From positions 532,291,383 through 532,355,382 of the forward strand of contig NC_064621.1 of NCBI RefSeq assembly GCF_023898315.1: 64,000 nt of DNA, written 5' to 3'. Made by a program: the position numbers and the translations under genes. Positions 41,775-53,249 of this stretch are shown here, piece by piece; positions within the stretch are counted from its first letter, which is position 1; each line of letters starts with the position of its first letter. The notes beneath the pieces are model-generated. The model was given only the letters and a program-made list of their open reading frames with translations. It was not told where the DNA came from and did no database searches. This stretch comes from Schistocerca nitens. Its lineage: Eukaryota > Arthropoda > Insecta > Orthoptera > Acrididae.

Positions 41775-42600
41775 AACCCAGAAAGTTTATTAATTGATGA
41801 ATCACACTTACAGAAGTAGAATTAATTGTGCCTCCACGTGTGACCACGTTACCTGTTTCTGTCAAACAAAGCACAAATTCAGTGGCCTTACTCAAACAAG
41901 GGGACCACACGACAATGGGATTTTTGTAATTTTTTATATGTATGGTACATTAAGTTCAGGACTCAAGTATATATCTCCCATATTAGTTCGATGCAACAAT
42001 TAAAAATTCTCCATACGATCGACTTCTAAGTTTTCAGACCATGTCTAATATCTTAAAATAAGGTAGATTTTTTTCGACAAGTAATTTAGCTCTGTGTTAG
42101 CGTTCTTGCTCGCTGCATGGGGAGGCTGGGTTCGATTCCGGATGGATTCAAGTTTTTTAACAAATGTGCAAGTTCTATGAGCATTTACGTGAAGTGTAAA
42201 ATACAAGAAGATAAAAAATTAAAAGTTTTTTAACTACACAATTTTCATTAACACTCTTTTACGAAAGATCGGTAGCTAAGAATTTTTGTTTGCAATGGAA
42301 ACTGGATTTGTGCGTGAAGTTTACAGTTAGAAACAAGAAGACGTGCATTTTTCATAAAAATGACAGATTTGTTGATTAGAATGTATTTGATAACTATTTT
42401 TTGAAATGACGTAGGTATTCGAACAGAACGAAAAAAAAATGAATACGAGACACTGTACATTTCTTCTGTTACACTGCAGCTATCAGTTCTCTTATTTTCA
42501 CCGACCAATTCAAGAAGTATATCCATCTCGTACTAGTTAGCTTTCCATTGCGTCAAACATAAAAGAATGGACTGGTAGAGAGGTATAAACATACTTCTGC
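41775..42600. other. AT-rich DNA, one tRNA-like scrap
   Basis: No gene. Around 42097-42150 a short tRNA-like scrap (TTAGCGTTCTTGCTCGCTGC, GGTTCGATTCC) may be an old SINE head. Confidence 0.35.
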
Positions 42601-42620
42601 TTGTTGAGAGTACGTGACAA

Positions 42621-42665
42621 TGACGTCAGTCACCAGCGATTGTCTAGGAAACTGAAGTATATAAG
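42621..42665 (+). promoter_or_regulatory. Possible core promoter: CRE-like palindrome and TATA box
   Basis: TGACGTCA at 42621-42628 and TATATAAG at 42658-42665, about 30 bp apart. There is no recognised gene downstream. It may be chance or part of an unrecognised mobile element. Confidence 0.25.
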
Positions 42666-43165
42666 CACCCGTGTGCAAATTTATATCTCTATTAACATCT
42701 TTGCAGCTCCAGAGCGCCTTCCATTGCAAAACACGGGGTTAACCGCTTTCAAATGCACTGTTGGCTGACTACCCTTTCCTGACTGGCGAATAACGTTGGT
42801 GCACCGCACAGACATTTTAAACGCGGTTTACTTTTAACCGTGATCACGGGATCTTGGTTATCTTGCTTTTTGATCGAGGTTGGTGCACTCGGCCATAGGT
42901 GGCGTAGACACCCCCCAGTGAGAAAACAAGCGTACAAGACGAGCCAAGAAAGAACTGGGTGGTCGTGTCTCGGAGAGGAACCAGGAGTGCAGTCGCATCT
43001 GTGTGTAGTTAATAGTGGCGGAAAGTCCGTTTCAATCGTCATTCAAAAGCTTCTGGATATGCCGAAGGTCATCGCCAGGTGGGTATTGCTGTTACTCACT
43101 TGTGAGAAAAGATAAACATCATTGCGGAAGGCCATGGTGGGGTAATTACCAGTGTGTACTGGTGG

Positions 43166-43340
43166 TTAATTCTGCAGACGATACTAATGTTACAACGAAT
43201 TCCACTAGAGAGAGAGAGAGAGCAACAGAAGAAACTATTAATAACGTTTTCCAAAGCATTATTAAGTGGTTCTCTGAAAATTTACACTCCCTAAATTTTG
43301 AGAAAACGCACTATATTTGGTTCTGTACAACAGCTGGTCT
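43166..43340 (+). mobile_element. LINE reverse transcriptase scrap
   Basis: The frame reads VVNSADDTNVTT, then ETINNVFQSIIKWFSENLHS and LNFEKTHYIWF. This matches the ADD catalytic loop and the following WF-x-N-x-LxLNxxKTxYxxF block of jockey/CR1-type reverse transcriptases. A GA microsatellite interrupts it. The rest of the element is not visible. Confidence 0.5.
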
Positions 43341-44122
43341 TACCAACAACTGATGTAGCGCATGAACAGGAGTCAGTAACAGTTTCTTCTCTTGCTTTCT
43401 CTCTAATGGAATGTATTATAACACTAGTATCACCCGCAAAAGTACTAATTTTGCTTTACGAATGTTAGGCGGAAGGTCAATTCTCAGAGAGCAGAGGAGT
43501 GGACCTTCTGCTCTCTGAGAAAGGATGTGTTCTTCAGAATCGGCTAAGGATAAAGGCTCTTGTGTTTATGGGCTTGTAGATAGTCCACGTAATGATAAAG
43601 ACCAGTCTTGCCTGAATGTTTATACAAAATTTTTATCATAAGGCATCCGAAATATCCGGGGTGTCCACGCTTGGAATCAGGTACAAAAACAACATCTGGA
43701 CAAGGAGTATTAGGGCTGTACAATTTTTCTCAGCGCGTAACTTCAAAAATTTCCTTAATGTTGGTACAAATCGTGTCACGAATTACCCATCGAGCCTTTG
43801 GCGTGCAGCTATTCGTCTGCAGATGTTGCGCGGCGATGGAAGGAATAGGGACATGTACATGTGCATGTACATGTAAATGTACATGTCGTCGTCGAAGTCA
43901 AATTTAACAATGTCTCTCATTCTACTGAACCGTTGCTTCAGCCTATTGAAGCAACATGCCGTCTGGCTTTAAAGATGTTGGCATAACTTAGATATTATGG
44001 TAGTCACGCAGTTCACGGGAAATCCGTGTTGTTTCCTGCAGCACAGCGCGGTTGCGGCGCTGTACCGCAGCCAAGGCAGATGGGACCCGCGCACGTCGTC
44101 ATTTGCAAATTACCAGAATGAT
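43341..44122. other. No gene seen; one strong hairpin
   Basis: A near-perfect hairpin (17-bp arms, 6-base loop) lies at 43481-43521. A run of ACATGT palindromes lies at 43853-43886. No coding sequence was recognised. Confidence 0.45.
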
Positions 44123-44158
<36 letters not shown>

Positions 44159-44191
44159 CACTACCACCACCACCACCACCACCACCACCAC
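44123..44191. repeat. Compound trinucleotide microsatellite (ACT)n (ACC)n
   Basis: About 12 ACT units followed by about 11 ACC units with minor interruptions. Confidence 0.95.
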
Positions 44192-45128
44192 ACACACCAA
44201 ATTTACATGGGGCTTCCAGATCTGATTTTCGTAAACCGATTTCCCAACACAGTTTGATTGGTCACGTAAACACTCCAATATCTATTGTGGAAAAGCGATT
44301 CTAGCTGCCGGATTTCCTCTTCCACAACAGATAAGCATTGCCATGTAAAGACTCAGCCGTTTTTTAAACCGCACTAGGGCTGTCAAGCTCCTATTTGCTT
44401 TTTACGTTAAGTGATAGATTTGCTGCCTTAAAAAAATGAAAGCGACTCGCAACAACATAACTAGATAATTTGCAAACTGCTGTACTCATTCTCTCTTTTC
44501 GTGGAAAATGCTCTCGCGTGTAATCAACGGCTAGTGACAAAAACACTCGCTAAAGCTTTGCGCAGGAAAATGAATGTGGCCTTACTCATTCAGAAATTTT
44601 CTAGCCATTCCTAATTTACAAAACGCCTGGATAGAATAATCTTCAACCAGTGAACACTTCACACGTTTTCTACAACGCTTGCAAGCTAGAATGTTAATAA
44701 AACCATTCCGAAAGCATTAATTGTCGTGCAAAAGTTTATTAAACGTATCTTCTTGCACAATCTTCCGCTCCTTATCACATAACTGCCATCCGAAGGAAGA
44801 TTATTCCTCTATATTGATGAAAAATATTACGAAAGTAGATATAACCTCACTTTATAGTGCACACAAAATAGAAAGTTGCTTTACAGAGAAACAAATGTCA
44901 TCGCGCTAGAAAACTCTATTAACGTATAGTATATAAATACAACATCCAACAGCGGTTTCCAAAATTCATAATCAGAATTTTGGAAGCTGTGTAGCATATA
45001 AACAAAGGTAACAGTAGCATACTTTTCCTCCGTTACATTTCAGCCCTACGGCAGCTTATTAAAACTACATTCATGGGAAGCTTCCGCCATTAAACGTAGC
45101 GCAGCTTGTAGACATCTGTTCCTGACGG
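44192..45128. other. No gene seen
   Basis: AT-rich DNA left of the SINE in the next Tc1 element. Confidence 0.5.
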
Positions 45129-45141
45129 TTCTAGCTGCGCA

Positions 45142-45341
45142 GCCGGCCGGAGTGGCCGAGCGGTTAAAGGCGCTACAGTCTGGAACCGCACGACCGCTAC
45201 GGTCGCAGGTTCGAATCCTGCCTCGGGCATGGATGTGTGTGATGTCTTTAGGTTAGTTAGGTTTAAGTAGTTCTAAGTTCTAGGGGACTTATGACCACAG
45301 CAGTTGAGTCCCATAGTGCTCAGAGCCATTTGAACCATTTT
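45142..45341 (+). mobile_element. SINE family A, full length, next to a Tc1 element
   Basis: Perfect 13-bp duplication TTCTAGCTGCGCA at 45129-45141 and 45342-45354. The head is the best preserved in the window: GCCGGCCGGAGTGGCCGAGC, then GGTTAAAGGCGC, and B box GGTCGCAGGTTCGAATCCTG. The tail ends CCATTTGAACCATTT. It splits the 3' end of a Tc1-like transposase gene. Confidence 0.93.
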
Positions 45342-46516
45342 TTCTAGCTGCGCAATGTTGTAGCGCACCCAGGAGCACGCAAAAGTGCCGCAGCACGACG
45401 TGGCATGGATTCGACCAATGTCTGAAGTAGTTAGTGCTGGAGGGAATTCACACCATGAATCTTGCGGGGTTGTCCATAAATCAGTAAGAGTACGAGGGGC
45501 TGGAGATCTCTCCTGAGCAGCACGTTGCAAGGGATCCCAAATATGCTCAAAAATGTTCATGCTTGGAGAGTTTGGTGACATCGGAAGTGTTTAAACTGAG
45601 AAGAATGTCCCTGGAGCCACTCTGTAGCAATTTTGGACGTGCGGGGTGTCGCATTGTCCTGTTGGAATTGCCCAAGTCCGTCGGAATGCACAATGGACGT
45701 GAATGGATGCAAGTGATCAGACAGGATGCTTACGTACACGTCACCTGTCACAGTCTTATCTAGACGTGTCATGGCTCCCATTTCACTCCAAATGCACACG
45801 CCCCACACCGTTACAGAGCCTCCATCAGCTTGCTGACACGCAGGGTCCATCGGTCATGAGGTTGTCTCCATACCCATTCACGTCCAACCGCTCTATGCAA
45901 TTTGAAACGAGACTCGTCTGACCAAGCAACATGTTTCCAGTCATCAACAGTACATTGTCGGTGTTGACGGGCCCAGGCGAGGCGTAAGTTTTGTGCTGTG
46001 GAGTCAGCAAGGGTACACGAGTGGGTCTTTGGCTCCGTAAGCCCGTATCGATGATGTTTCGTTCAATGGTTCGCACATTTACATTTGTTGATAGACCAGC
46101 ATTGAAATCTGCAGTATTTTGCGGAAAGGTTGCACTTCTGTCGCGTTGAACGATTCTCTCCAGTCGTCGTTGGTCCTGTTCTTGCAGGATCTTTTTCCGG
46201 CCGCAGCGACGACGGAGATTTGATGTTTTGCTGGATTCCTGACATTCACAGTACACTCGTGAAACACTCGTACGGGAAAATCACCACTTCATCGTTACCT
46301 CGGAGATGCTGTGTCCCATCGCTCGTGCGCCAACTGTAACACCACGTTCAAACTCACTTAAATCTTGATAACCTGCCCTTATAGCAACTGTAACCGATCT
46401 AACAACTGCACCAGACACTTTTATAGGCGTTGCCTACCGCAGCGCCGTATTCTGCCTGTTTACATATTCTACATTTGAATACGCGTGCCTATACCAGTTT
46501 CTTTGGCGCTTCAGTG
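45342..46516 (-). mobile_element. Tc1-like element, decayed, 3' end disturbed by a SINE
   Basis: The right end CACTGAAGCGCCAAAGAAAC (read on the minus strand) abuts TA 46517-46518. It is the same family as the copy at 5782-6967. No matching left terminal repeat was found. Transposase pieces in several frames: NLRRRCGRKKILQEQDQRRL, LSTNVNVRTIERNIIDTGLR, and near 45560 SPNSPSMNIFEHIWDPLQRA, where E of FEH is the catalytic glutamate. Frameshifts and stops make it inactive. Confidence 0.8.
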
Positions 46517-46518
46517 TA

Positions 46519-46967
46519 CATTTTCTTTTCGTTATGCCAAAATTTATGTAGTTAACATGTGGGCTTTCTCAATATTTTGTAATAAATAAATAAAAATCAA
46601 CACTCAACTAATATTTTTGCTAATATGGACAAAATCAAACAAATTAAGGCTGTTTTCCATTCTCTTTGGCGTCATACTCCAAACATGGGTTTATTCTTTC
46701 ACACATGTTGTCCAATTGTTATGTCACGATAGAAGTTTTGATGATTTCTTCTTTTGGTACGAATGGTACAAATCGCCTTAGGTCACGCATTGTCTTATCA
46801 TTTATGGACCCATGACCTTGATAAGCACGACTTACAGGGTTCAGTGAAATTACAGTTCGATCAGTCAATTGGAACGTGCGCCCTTTTGTTCCATCAACAA
46901 CACCGAGAATTTCACTTGAATACCAGAACTGTATGAATTTTGTTAAATGAAAGTGTAGCTTGCTATT
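46519..46967. other. No gene seen
   Basis: Short unassigned DNA between a Tc1 element and a LINE fragment. Confidence 0.5.
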
Positions 46968-47790
46968 TCTACCTACATCTACGTAGATACTCCGCAAGCC
47001 ATCGTACGGTGCGTGGCGGAGGGTACCCTGTACCACTACTTGTAATTTCCTTTCGTGTTCCACTCGCAAATAGAGCGAGGGAAAAACGACTATCTATATG
47101 CCTCCGTGAGCCCTAACTTCTCGTATCTTATCTTCGTGGCCCTTACGCGCAGTGTACGTTGGCGGCAGTAGAATCGTTCGGCAGCAACTTCAAATGCCGG
47201 TTCTCTACATTTTCTCAATAGTGTTTCTCGAAGAAAACGTCGTATTCCCTCCAGGAATTCCCATTTCAATTGCCGAAGAATCTCCGTAACACTTGCGCGA
47301 TGTTTGAACATACCCGTAACAAATTGAGCAGCCCGGTTCTGAATTTTTTTGATGCCTTCCTCCAATACGACCTGGTTTGGGTTCCAAACACTCGAGCAGC
47401 ATTCAAATAAAGGTCGCACCAGCGTCCTATATGCGGTGTCTTTACAGGTTAATCACTCTTCCCTAAAATTCTCCCAATAAACCGAGGTCGACAATTCGCC
47501 TTCTCACATGCTCGTTCCATCTCGTGCCGCTTTGCAACGTTATGCCCAGACATTTAAACGACTCGACTGTGTCAAGCAGGACACTAGTAGTATTGTATCT
47601 GAACATTGCAGGTTTGTTCCTCCTCCTCATTAACCTTCATTTTTCCACATCCAGAGCTAGCTGCCATTCATCACACCAACAAGAAATTATCTTCCTACAG
47701 TCACTCAATTTCGATACCTTACCGTACATCGCAGCATCGACAGCAAACAACCGCTGTATGTAGCCCATCCTTGAGCTTTAACGGAGATAG
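46968..47790 (-). mobile_element. CR1/L2- or jockey-like LINE, 3' part with RT end
   Basis: The minus strand runs from an RT palm remnant near 47780 (AAMYGKVSKLSDCRKII, where the family has ADDAxxY) through ESFKCLGITLQSGTRWNEHV to the post-RT part RPLFECCSSVWNPNQVVLEE, IQNRAAQFVTGMFKHRASVT and EILRQLKWEFLEG. The 3' end shares GGCTTGCGGAGTATCTACGT with the copy ending at 58.74 kb. Stops and frameshifts occur throughout. Its 5' break abuts the DDE-like relic. Confidence 0.75.
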
Positions 47791-48700
47791 CATTCTTTCG
47801 GTATAACTTCGACCACCATTCCTTGAAATTTAGTACCTCTTCTGTTTTTGGTATTTTCACTTCAAAATTCGTCTCTGTGCTGGATTCTGTTATTAATTCT
47901 TCATATTCTTTCAGCAAATATATCCTATCCAGGTTTCTGATTTTCTTTTTCATTATGCTGAAATCTCTATCACAGGTATGGTAAGAGTCGCCTCTTATTG
48001 GAAAGTAATGGTTGATGAACTGAAATCTTCCCTGTGCCACAAGCATTACACAAAATCTCACCACTGCGCAGTTTGTCTTTCGGCCTCAACAAGAGTCGGA
48101 GAACAAGTGCATGTGCTTCACATGTTGTCCAACATTTTCATTTACATAATCAAAAATAAACGAATAGACTTCATCGGGGCTTTTTTGTGCAATTCCTTCA
48201 ATCATGACACAGATAAAACCTGGCCTCTGACTCCGTAAGTCGTGCACATTAAAGACATTTACTGAAAGCTGACGCAAGTAAAACGTATCTTGTATTGGTA
48301 TCTCAGGCAATCGTAGGTTCTGCATAAAATCAAACGAGAGACCTGCATGAGTAGAATCAGTTCCAGTTTTCGCTTTAAGTGCATGTAATTTCTTGAAGAA
48401 TTTATCAGCGTGCCTCTTGTGCAATGTTAAATCACCTATTGCTGCCCTTTTCGCAGCATCATTTAGAGATGGACTTTTGTTTTTTACACAGAGCTCTTCA
48501 CACGTGCAACACGTATCCACTTGTGGTTGTCCAAATTTTTAATTAAAATGTCCACGGAAAATTTTCAAATAAAATTGACAGTCAACTTGAATATCCAGCT
48601 TAATCTTCCTGAACATCTGCAGCATAGTATTCACTTTAAGTTTACGGTCAAGGTAATGGTATAATGTGCTTTCTTGATGTGTTGTGATTTTTTATTTTCA
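47780..48700 (-). pseudogene. DDE-type transposase-like relic, family not assigned
   Basis: One minus-strand frame can be followed for about 300 codons with two in-frame stops (near 48538 and 48083). It reads STLYHYLDRKLKVNTMLQMF, a Cys motif FGQPQVDTCCTCEELC, the basic DLTLHKRHADKFFKKLHALK, LSFDFMQNLRLPEIPIQDTF, VMIEGIAQKSPDEVYSFIFD, HVKHMHLFSDSC, and finally FQFINHYFPIRGDSYHTCDR. D's in LSFDF, FSDSC and TCDRD are candidate metal ligands. The pattern resembles a transposase-like protein family common in insects, but I cannot name it. The downstream end meets the LINE fragment. Confidence 0.55.
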
Positions 48701-49650
48701 TTATTAAAGCCACTGATTTTGCATTTCCAGGACGAAATTATCCCCTCTTGTCTTGTGGAGATTTACCTTATTTCAACAGATTGCCTTATTCAGTCAATGC
48801 TAACACCAAAAACACTTTGGAACGCAGTTTTCCAAACCTGTACCTTATCTTCAAATCATGATAACCAATAACCTGTACTTTTTGTTTTTTCCTCCCAAAT
48901 TCCTTATGACTTACTTCTTATGACTTACTTCTGAGGCACTGAAGAAATCTATCATTTTTTTGTTTGGAAGTCAATAAATTTAGCTTATAATTCTATACTC
49001 CTGCTCTAAGGTATCTTTGTTGTCATACATTTTATTCGACAACTAGAAATAGAATTACGCATTCAACTGAGTTTAATGTTCTACATTATTATGTTCACTG
49101 TTGTAATTGAACCTTCATTTTGAAGCGATACTAAAGTTTCATGTTAGAACTCACCTGCAATCATAACCATGATGTTTTGGTTGAACTATATTCCCTTACC
49201 AATTCGTATATTCTTCACTTTTCGCTCTTGCTCGTTTTATGGTTATGTTTCTGAAACTCCACTGCATTCTTTCTTTTATTCGTTACTGCCTGACATTTGT
49301 TACTAGCATCACCACTGTCTGACATTTTACCACCAATAACAACAGAAATCGATTAAACCAGAGTGTAAGAGGCAAAATCGACTACTCTCTCTATTTAAAA
49401 CAGTATGAAAACTTGAAATTTACAGAAAGCCCAAATGGTTTATGGTTGCGTGGTTTCTCTTTAGTTAAGGCGATACAATGGCTGCGTAACAATACAAAAA
49501 GGCATCCCATTTCTCTATACCAAGATCGGACTATGTGTTCGAAGTACAGAATCACAGGTAACTCAATTTTGTCAAAAAATGGGCATGTTGAGTTTCTCAA
49601 TATTCCCAACAATTGTCCTGGACCAAAAACCGCATAAAATGCAAAATGGC
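48701..49650. other. No gene seen
   Basis: AT-rich DNA. It may include the 5' part of the neighbouring transposase relic but no frame could be followed. Confidence 0.4.
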
Positions 49651-49658
49651 ATTGGTTT

Positions 49659-50649
49659 CTAATTGTCGTGAGACTGGCGCAAGATATGTTCAATATGTTG
49701 TCCACAGTTTTCTGCCACAAGTTTAAATCGAGAAACAGCAAGTTCCACAACAGATTGGCCTGTCTCGGGGTTCGCGTTCAGAATGCGTTCCATATTCAGT
49801 TCAGTATGTTCGTAATAGGAGCACTGAACACGACATGTTTCAGATAACCCCGCAGCCGGAATGAAGCTGGTGCGCAAAAGACTCTCATCGCGTTTACCAA
49901 TGGCGCTACATGCAACAGGACCCGCAGGACTCATCTCCTCGAAAGCATATAGTCCTTGCTTGCGGATTTTCCATTTCCCATACTCTGCAATTCTGCGTAC
50001 TGACATGTCGTTGGAAATAGGGCTCGCCTGTCCACAATATGTTCCATGGCCATTCATCGTCCACTTACATGTGGGCTAGAAATTTCAGAGCGAATGTTTG
50101 TGTTGCTGGCATGTCATGTCAGCAGGAAGCAATTCCTAAAAATGGTTGATTTTGCACAGATAGCAATGCAGGATGTTTCCTACGATTTCATGCACCGCGC
50201 TCGCAGGCACGTCCAACGTTCGGGCAATTCCCCTTCTGCAATGCTGTGGCCACATCTTCGACAGATATCGATCAACTGTTTTCCTCTCTCTGCACTTCAA
50301 AACAACTTGCCTTTTCGAATGCTGCAATAATTTTCTCCTGACCTTTGGTAGACGTCGGACCAATGCCTTTTTTCATACCTTTGAGTGTCCGGAACTTCTG
50401 CAGGGCTACTGGTGCACAATAGCCGTTCTTGTAAAAGAGCTTTACCAGCAGCGCGCGGTCAGTCAGGAAGACAGTCATGTTCAGTATCTCGGACGCAAAC
50501 TGAGGAATAGCCATGCTCCACGCGCCTGTTGGTGTGCATATTCTGATGCTTATAGCCCCTTGTATTGGTGAAATTTGCGTTTTTTTTTTTTTTCTCCTCC
50601 ACGACATTTCCCTCTGCGTCCGTAATATGCTGTTAAAATTTGACGTCAT
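49659..50649 (-). pseudogene. Mariner-like transposase relic with DUF4817-type N-terminus
   Basis: Minus-strand pieces in order: LTDRALLVKLFYKNGYCAPV and ALQKFRTLKGMKKGIGPTST (the N-terminal helix-turn-helix seen in DUF4817 proteins), RRGIARTLDVPASAVHEIVG with NILHCYLCKINHF, EEMSPAGPVACSAIGKRDES with LLRTSFIPA (middle), and SVVELAVSRFKLVAENCGQH at the C-terminus. The catalytic core with its aspartates is largely missing, so there is an internal deletion besides frameshifts. The ends of the element were not resolved. Confidence 0.65.
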
Positions 50650-50999
50650 TCTAAGTAGTGAGTCTCTTTCTATAGAGTCTTGAAATTGGAAATTTCACTA
50701 CGAACATCCTGTATTGCACGCACATGTTGACGCTTGCAGCATCACAAACCATGTCCACACTGAGCACCTGTAATGTGAGTTAAAAAATAGGGAGATGCTC
50801 TCTCCACTGATGTGTGTCATCTGTGTGTCTCTCAAACTCCATATGTACTTTTGAATAACCCTGTGTGTCCCCACCCCATCCCGCATTGGAAAACTAAACG
50901 GCAGGAAATATTTTTTCATATTGCTACTTGCTATATTAATTAAAATAACCATACAATAATGTCTTTCCGTTCTTTACGTATGGAAAAGGCCTAATCGAC

Positions 51000-51336
51000 C
51001 GCATGACAACTCTACGAGTCTCTTTTCTTTCTGTGGAGTGCAGTGTATGTCCATTTGGTGTTGATGTTCATCCTAGCTGGGTCCTCTCGTCACCTAATTC
51101 TGGGTCTCTCTTTTTCAATCTATTGTTCTGCAGAATGCTATTCTAGGCAGTCTCTTATCTGTCATTCTTGCTAGATGTCTGCCCAGTTGAACCTTCTCTT
51201 TTCTAACATTTGGACGACGTTACGATGTTTGTAGAGGTCTCTTAATTCTTCTGTATTTCCCTTATCCTAAATTCCTAGTTTACATCAAATACAGGGCTAA
51301 AAAATTTCGTTTTATTTTTTTTTTCGAATATCTTCT

Positions 51337-51399
<63 letters not shown>

Positions 51400-51910
51400 A
51401 CATATTAATGCTTCACATAGACATGTTACCGGTATGACGGTCGAGTGATGCAAGCCGATTCTGATATTAGAACTAAGTGATATTTTCTTTAGAATTCTTA
51501 TGAAGCTTTACCCGCTTTTGCTACACAGTCATCTATTGCTACATCCTTTCTACTATTTTTACAAAAAGGAACGTGTAAGTAACTTAAGCGGTCAACAGGC
51601 TTTTAAGTGAATCCATCTACAGCCAAACGTGCATCACTTTCGATTTTCTGTGTTCTGTCTTTTCTTGACACACGATCCTGTTTTCTCTGCGATTTTGTAA
51701 TAATTTTGCATCATGCTGATTAAATCTGTTTTGGAACAACTTATTAACGCTTCATCATCCTCGTATGCGAGTCTAGTAACGTTTACCTCCTGCAGTTGGA
51801 TTCCTTGTGGATTAGTTTTAGTAAATTCTCTATTAACTTCCTCTAAGGCGAGATTAAATAAAATAGGTCAAATAGTGTCCAGTGTAAACCTTAAACTGTT
51901 CAGCATTTCA
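51000..51910 (-). mobile_element. RTE-like LINE relic
   Basis: Minus-strand RT block near 51710-51900: PILFNLALEEVNREFTKTNP, then VNVTRLAYEDDEALIS (the catalytic LAYADD has E for A and is otherwise kept). About 0.5 kb further on near 51125-51195 the post-RT block LGRHLARMTDKRLPRIAF is visible. A TTTC microsatellite lies between. Many stops and frameshifts. Confidence 0.55.
51335..51400. repeat. (TTTC)n microsatellite
   Basis: About 16 tetranucleotide units inside the RTE-like relic. Confidence 0.95.
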
Positions 51911-52680
51911 CTCCGAAGGAAAAAAAAAAACATTACCGAACGGCCAATAAAAACGCCAGCTTTCTACTCTTGAAGATAATTACCTGAAAGGTAAATGTTA
52001 CAACACTTTCGTGGAACTGGAGGATTTCGCGAAATTGAATGGTCGGATGGCAGTCCCCATGGTTATTGGATGCGAGTCACGGGGCCTGTGGTGCTGGAGA
52101 TTACCTTTTATGAGTGTTGTGAGTATCAAATCAGGAGTAGGTAATCTTTCGTGGCCGGTAAAGTGATTTTTTTTTTTTTCAATACGGGAAGCTGGCTGCG
52201 ATTAGTATATTTCTCCTTAATCATTTTCCGCATTACCTGGGCGAGTTCGCGGTTTTGTTCAGAGTGTACGTGCTCGGTACGTCGAGGCTTTAGATAGCAG
52301 ATGCAGCAGTTATTTTAATGAACCCAACGGACTTGACGAGCTCTGTCAGAACAATGAATTCCAGTTGCTGTTTGCGGTGTTTTTGTGTGACTTTTGATCG
52401 ACTTTTTGTACTCTATCTGCTATGCATGATCGGAACTAGTCACTCTAAACTGTGCATCTTTATAAGGATATTCGACATGTTATGTACTACAGTTTAAGAA
52501 GAAGAAGAAGAAGAGGAAAAAAACATGGTTCACACGTACGGGTATTTACATACTTACAGGTCTAGTTTCGTAAGGATGGGACAGGTAGTCGCCCGTGGCC
52601 TTATAGTGGAAACCATACTGGCATTTGCGTCCAGTAATTAATTTCTTTGTAAAAGGCTCCATTACCATTCTTGGTTACTA
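51911..52680. other. No gene seen
   Basis: Only an AAG-rich patch at about 52497-52514. Confidence 0.5.
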
Positions 52681-53200
52681 TTATGATGGTCCTTTATTAC
52701 AGTTTAAAACCACGATAATATTTTGCGTATTTGTTCCCCAGAAAAGAATTCCACAGCTAAGAACTAAGTGTACACATGAATAGTATGTTTCTAACAGACT
52801 AATTCTTAAACGCTGATGACACGAGGTTAAGGGTTTAACATGCTGATTACCTTTTGTTTGCAAATATTTCAACTGAGAATCGATACTCATTCCCAGAAAT
52901 TCTGCATTTGTTACGCAAACTACAGAGGTACCATCTACATTTAATTGAAGAGTCATTTGCCTTCTTCAGAATGAAATTCATGTCATGTTTTTATGTTCAA
53001 TGTCATATATTGCATACTGACGAATTGTCAATTCCTTGACTATTTTATTTGCTTCCTCTGGAAGCAGTTCTCTTGTTTTTGTCATCCACTATAATATTGC
53101 TGTCACCAGCAGAGATCAACGCCACAGGGAAAGTCATCTGTGTATATCACGAACAGTGTCCGTCCTAATATTCTACCCTGAGGAAATCTTGCATTAATGT
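52681..53200 (-). mobile_element. LINE reverse transcriptase relic (jockey/CR1-like)
   Basis: Minus strand: FPQGRILGRTLFVIYTDDFP near 53135-53194 (motif B and the following block, where the family has PQGSxLGPLLFxIYxNDxP), then MTLQLNVDGTSVVCVTNAEF with LGMSIDSQLKYLQT and LLETYYSCVHLVLSCGILFW (thumb region). Broken by stops. No ends found. Confidence 0.65.
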
Positions 53201-53249
53201 ATTCTGGTCCCGCTGAGTATGTCACTGAAAGTGTATCCTTATTTGACAT

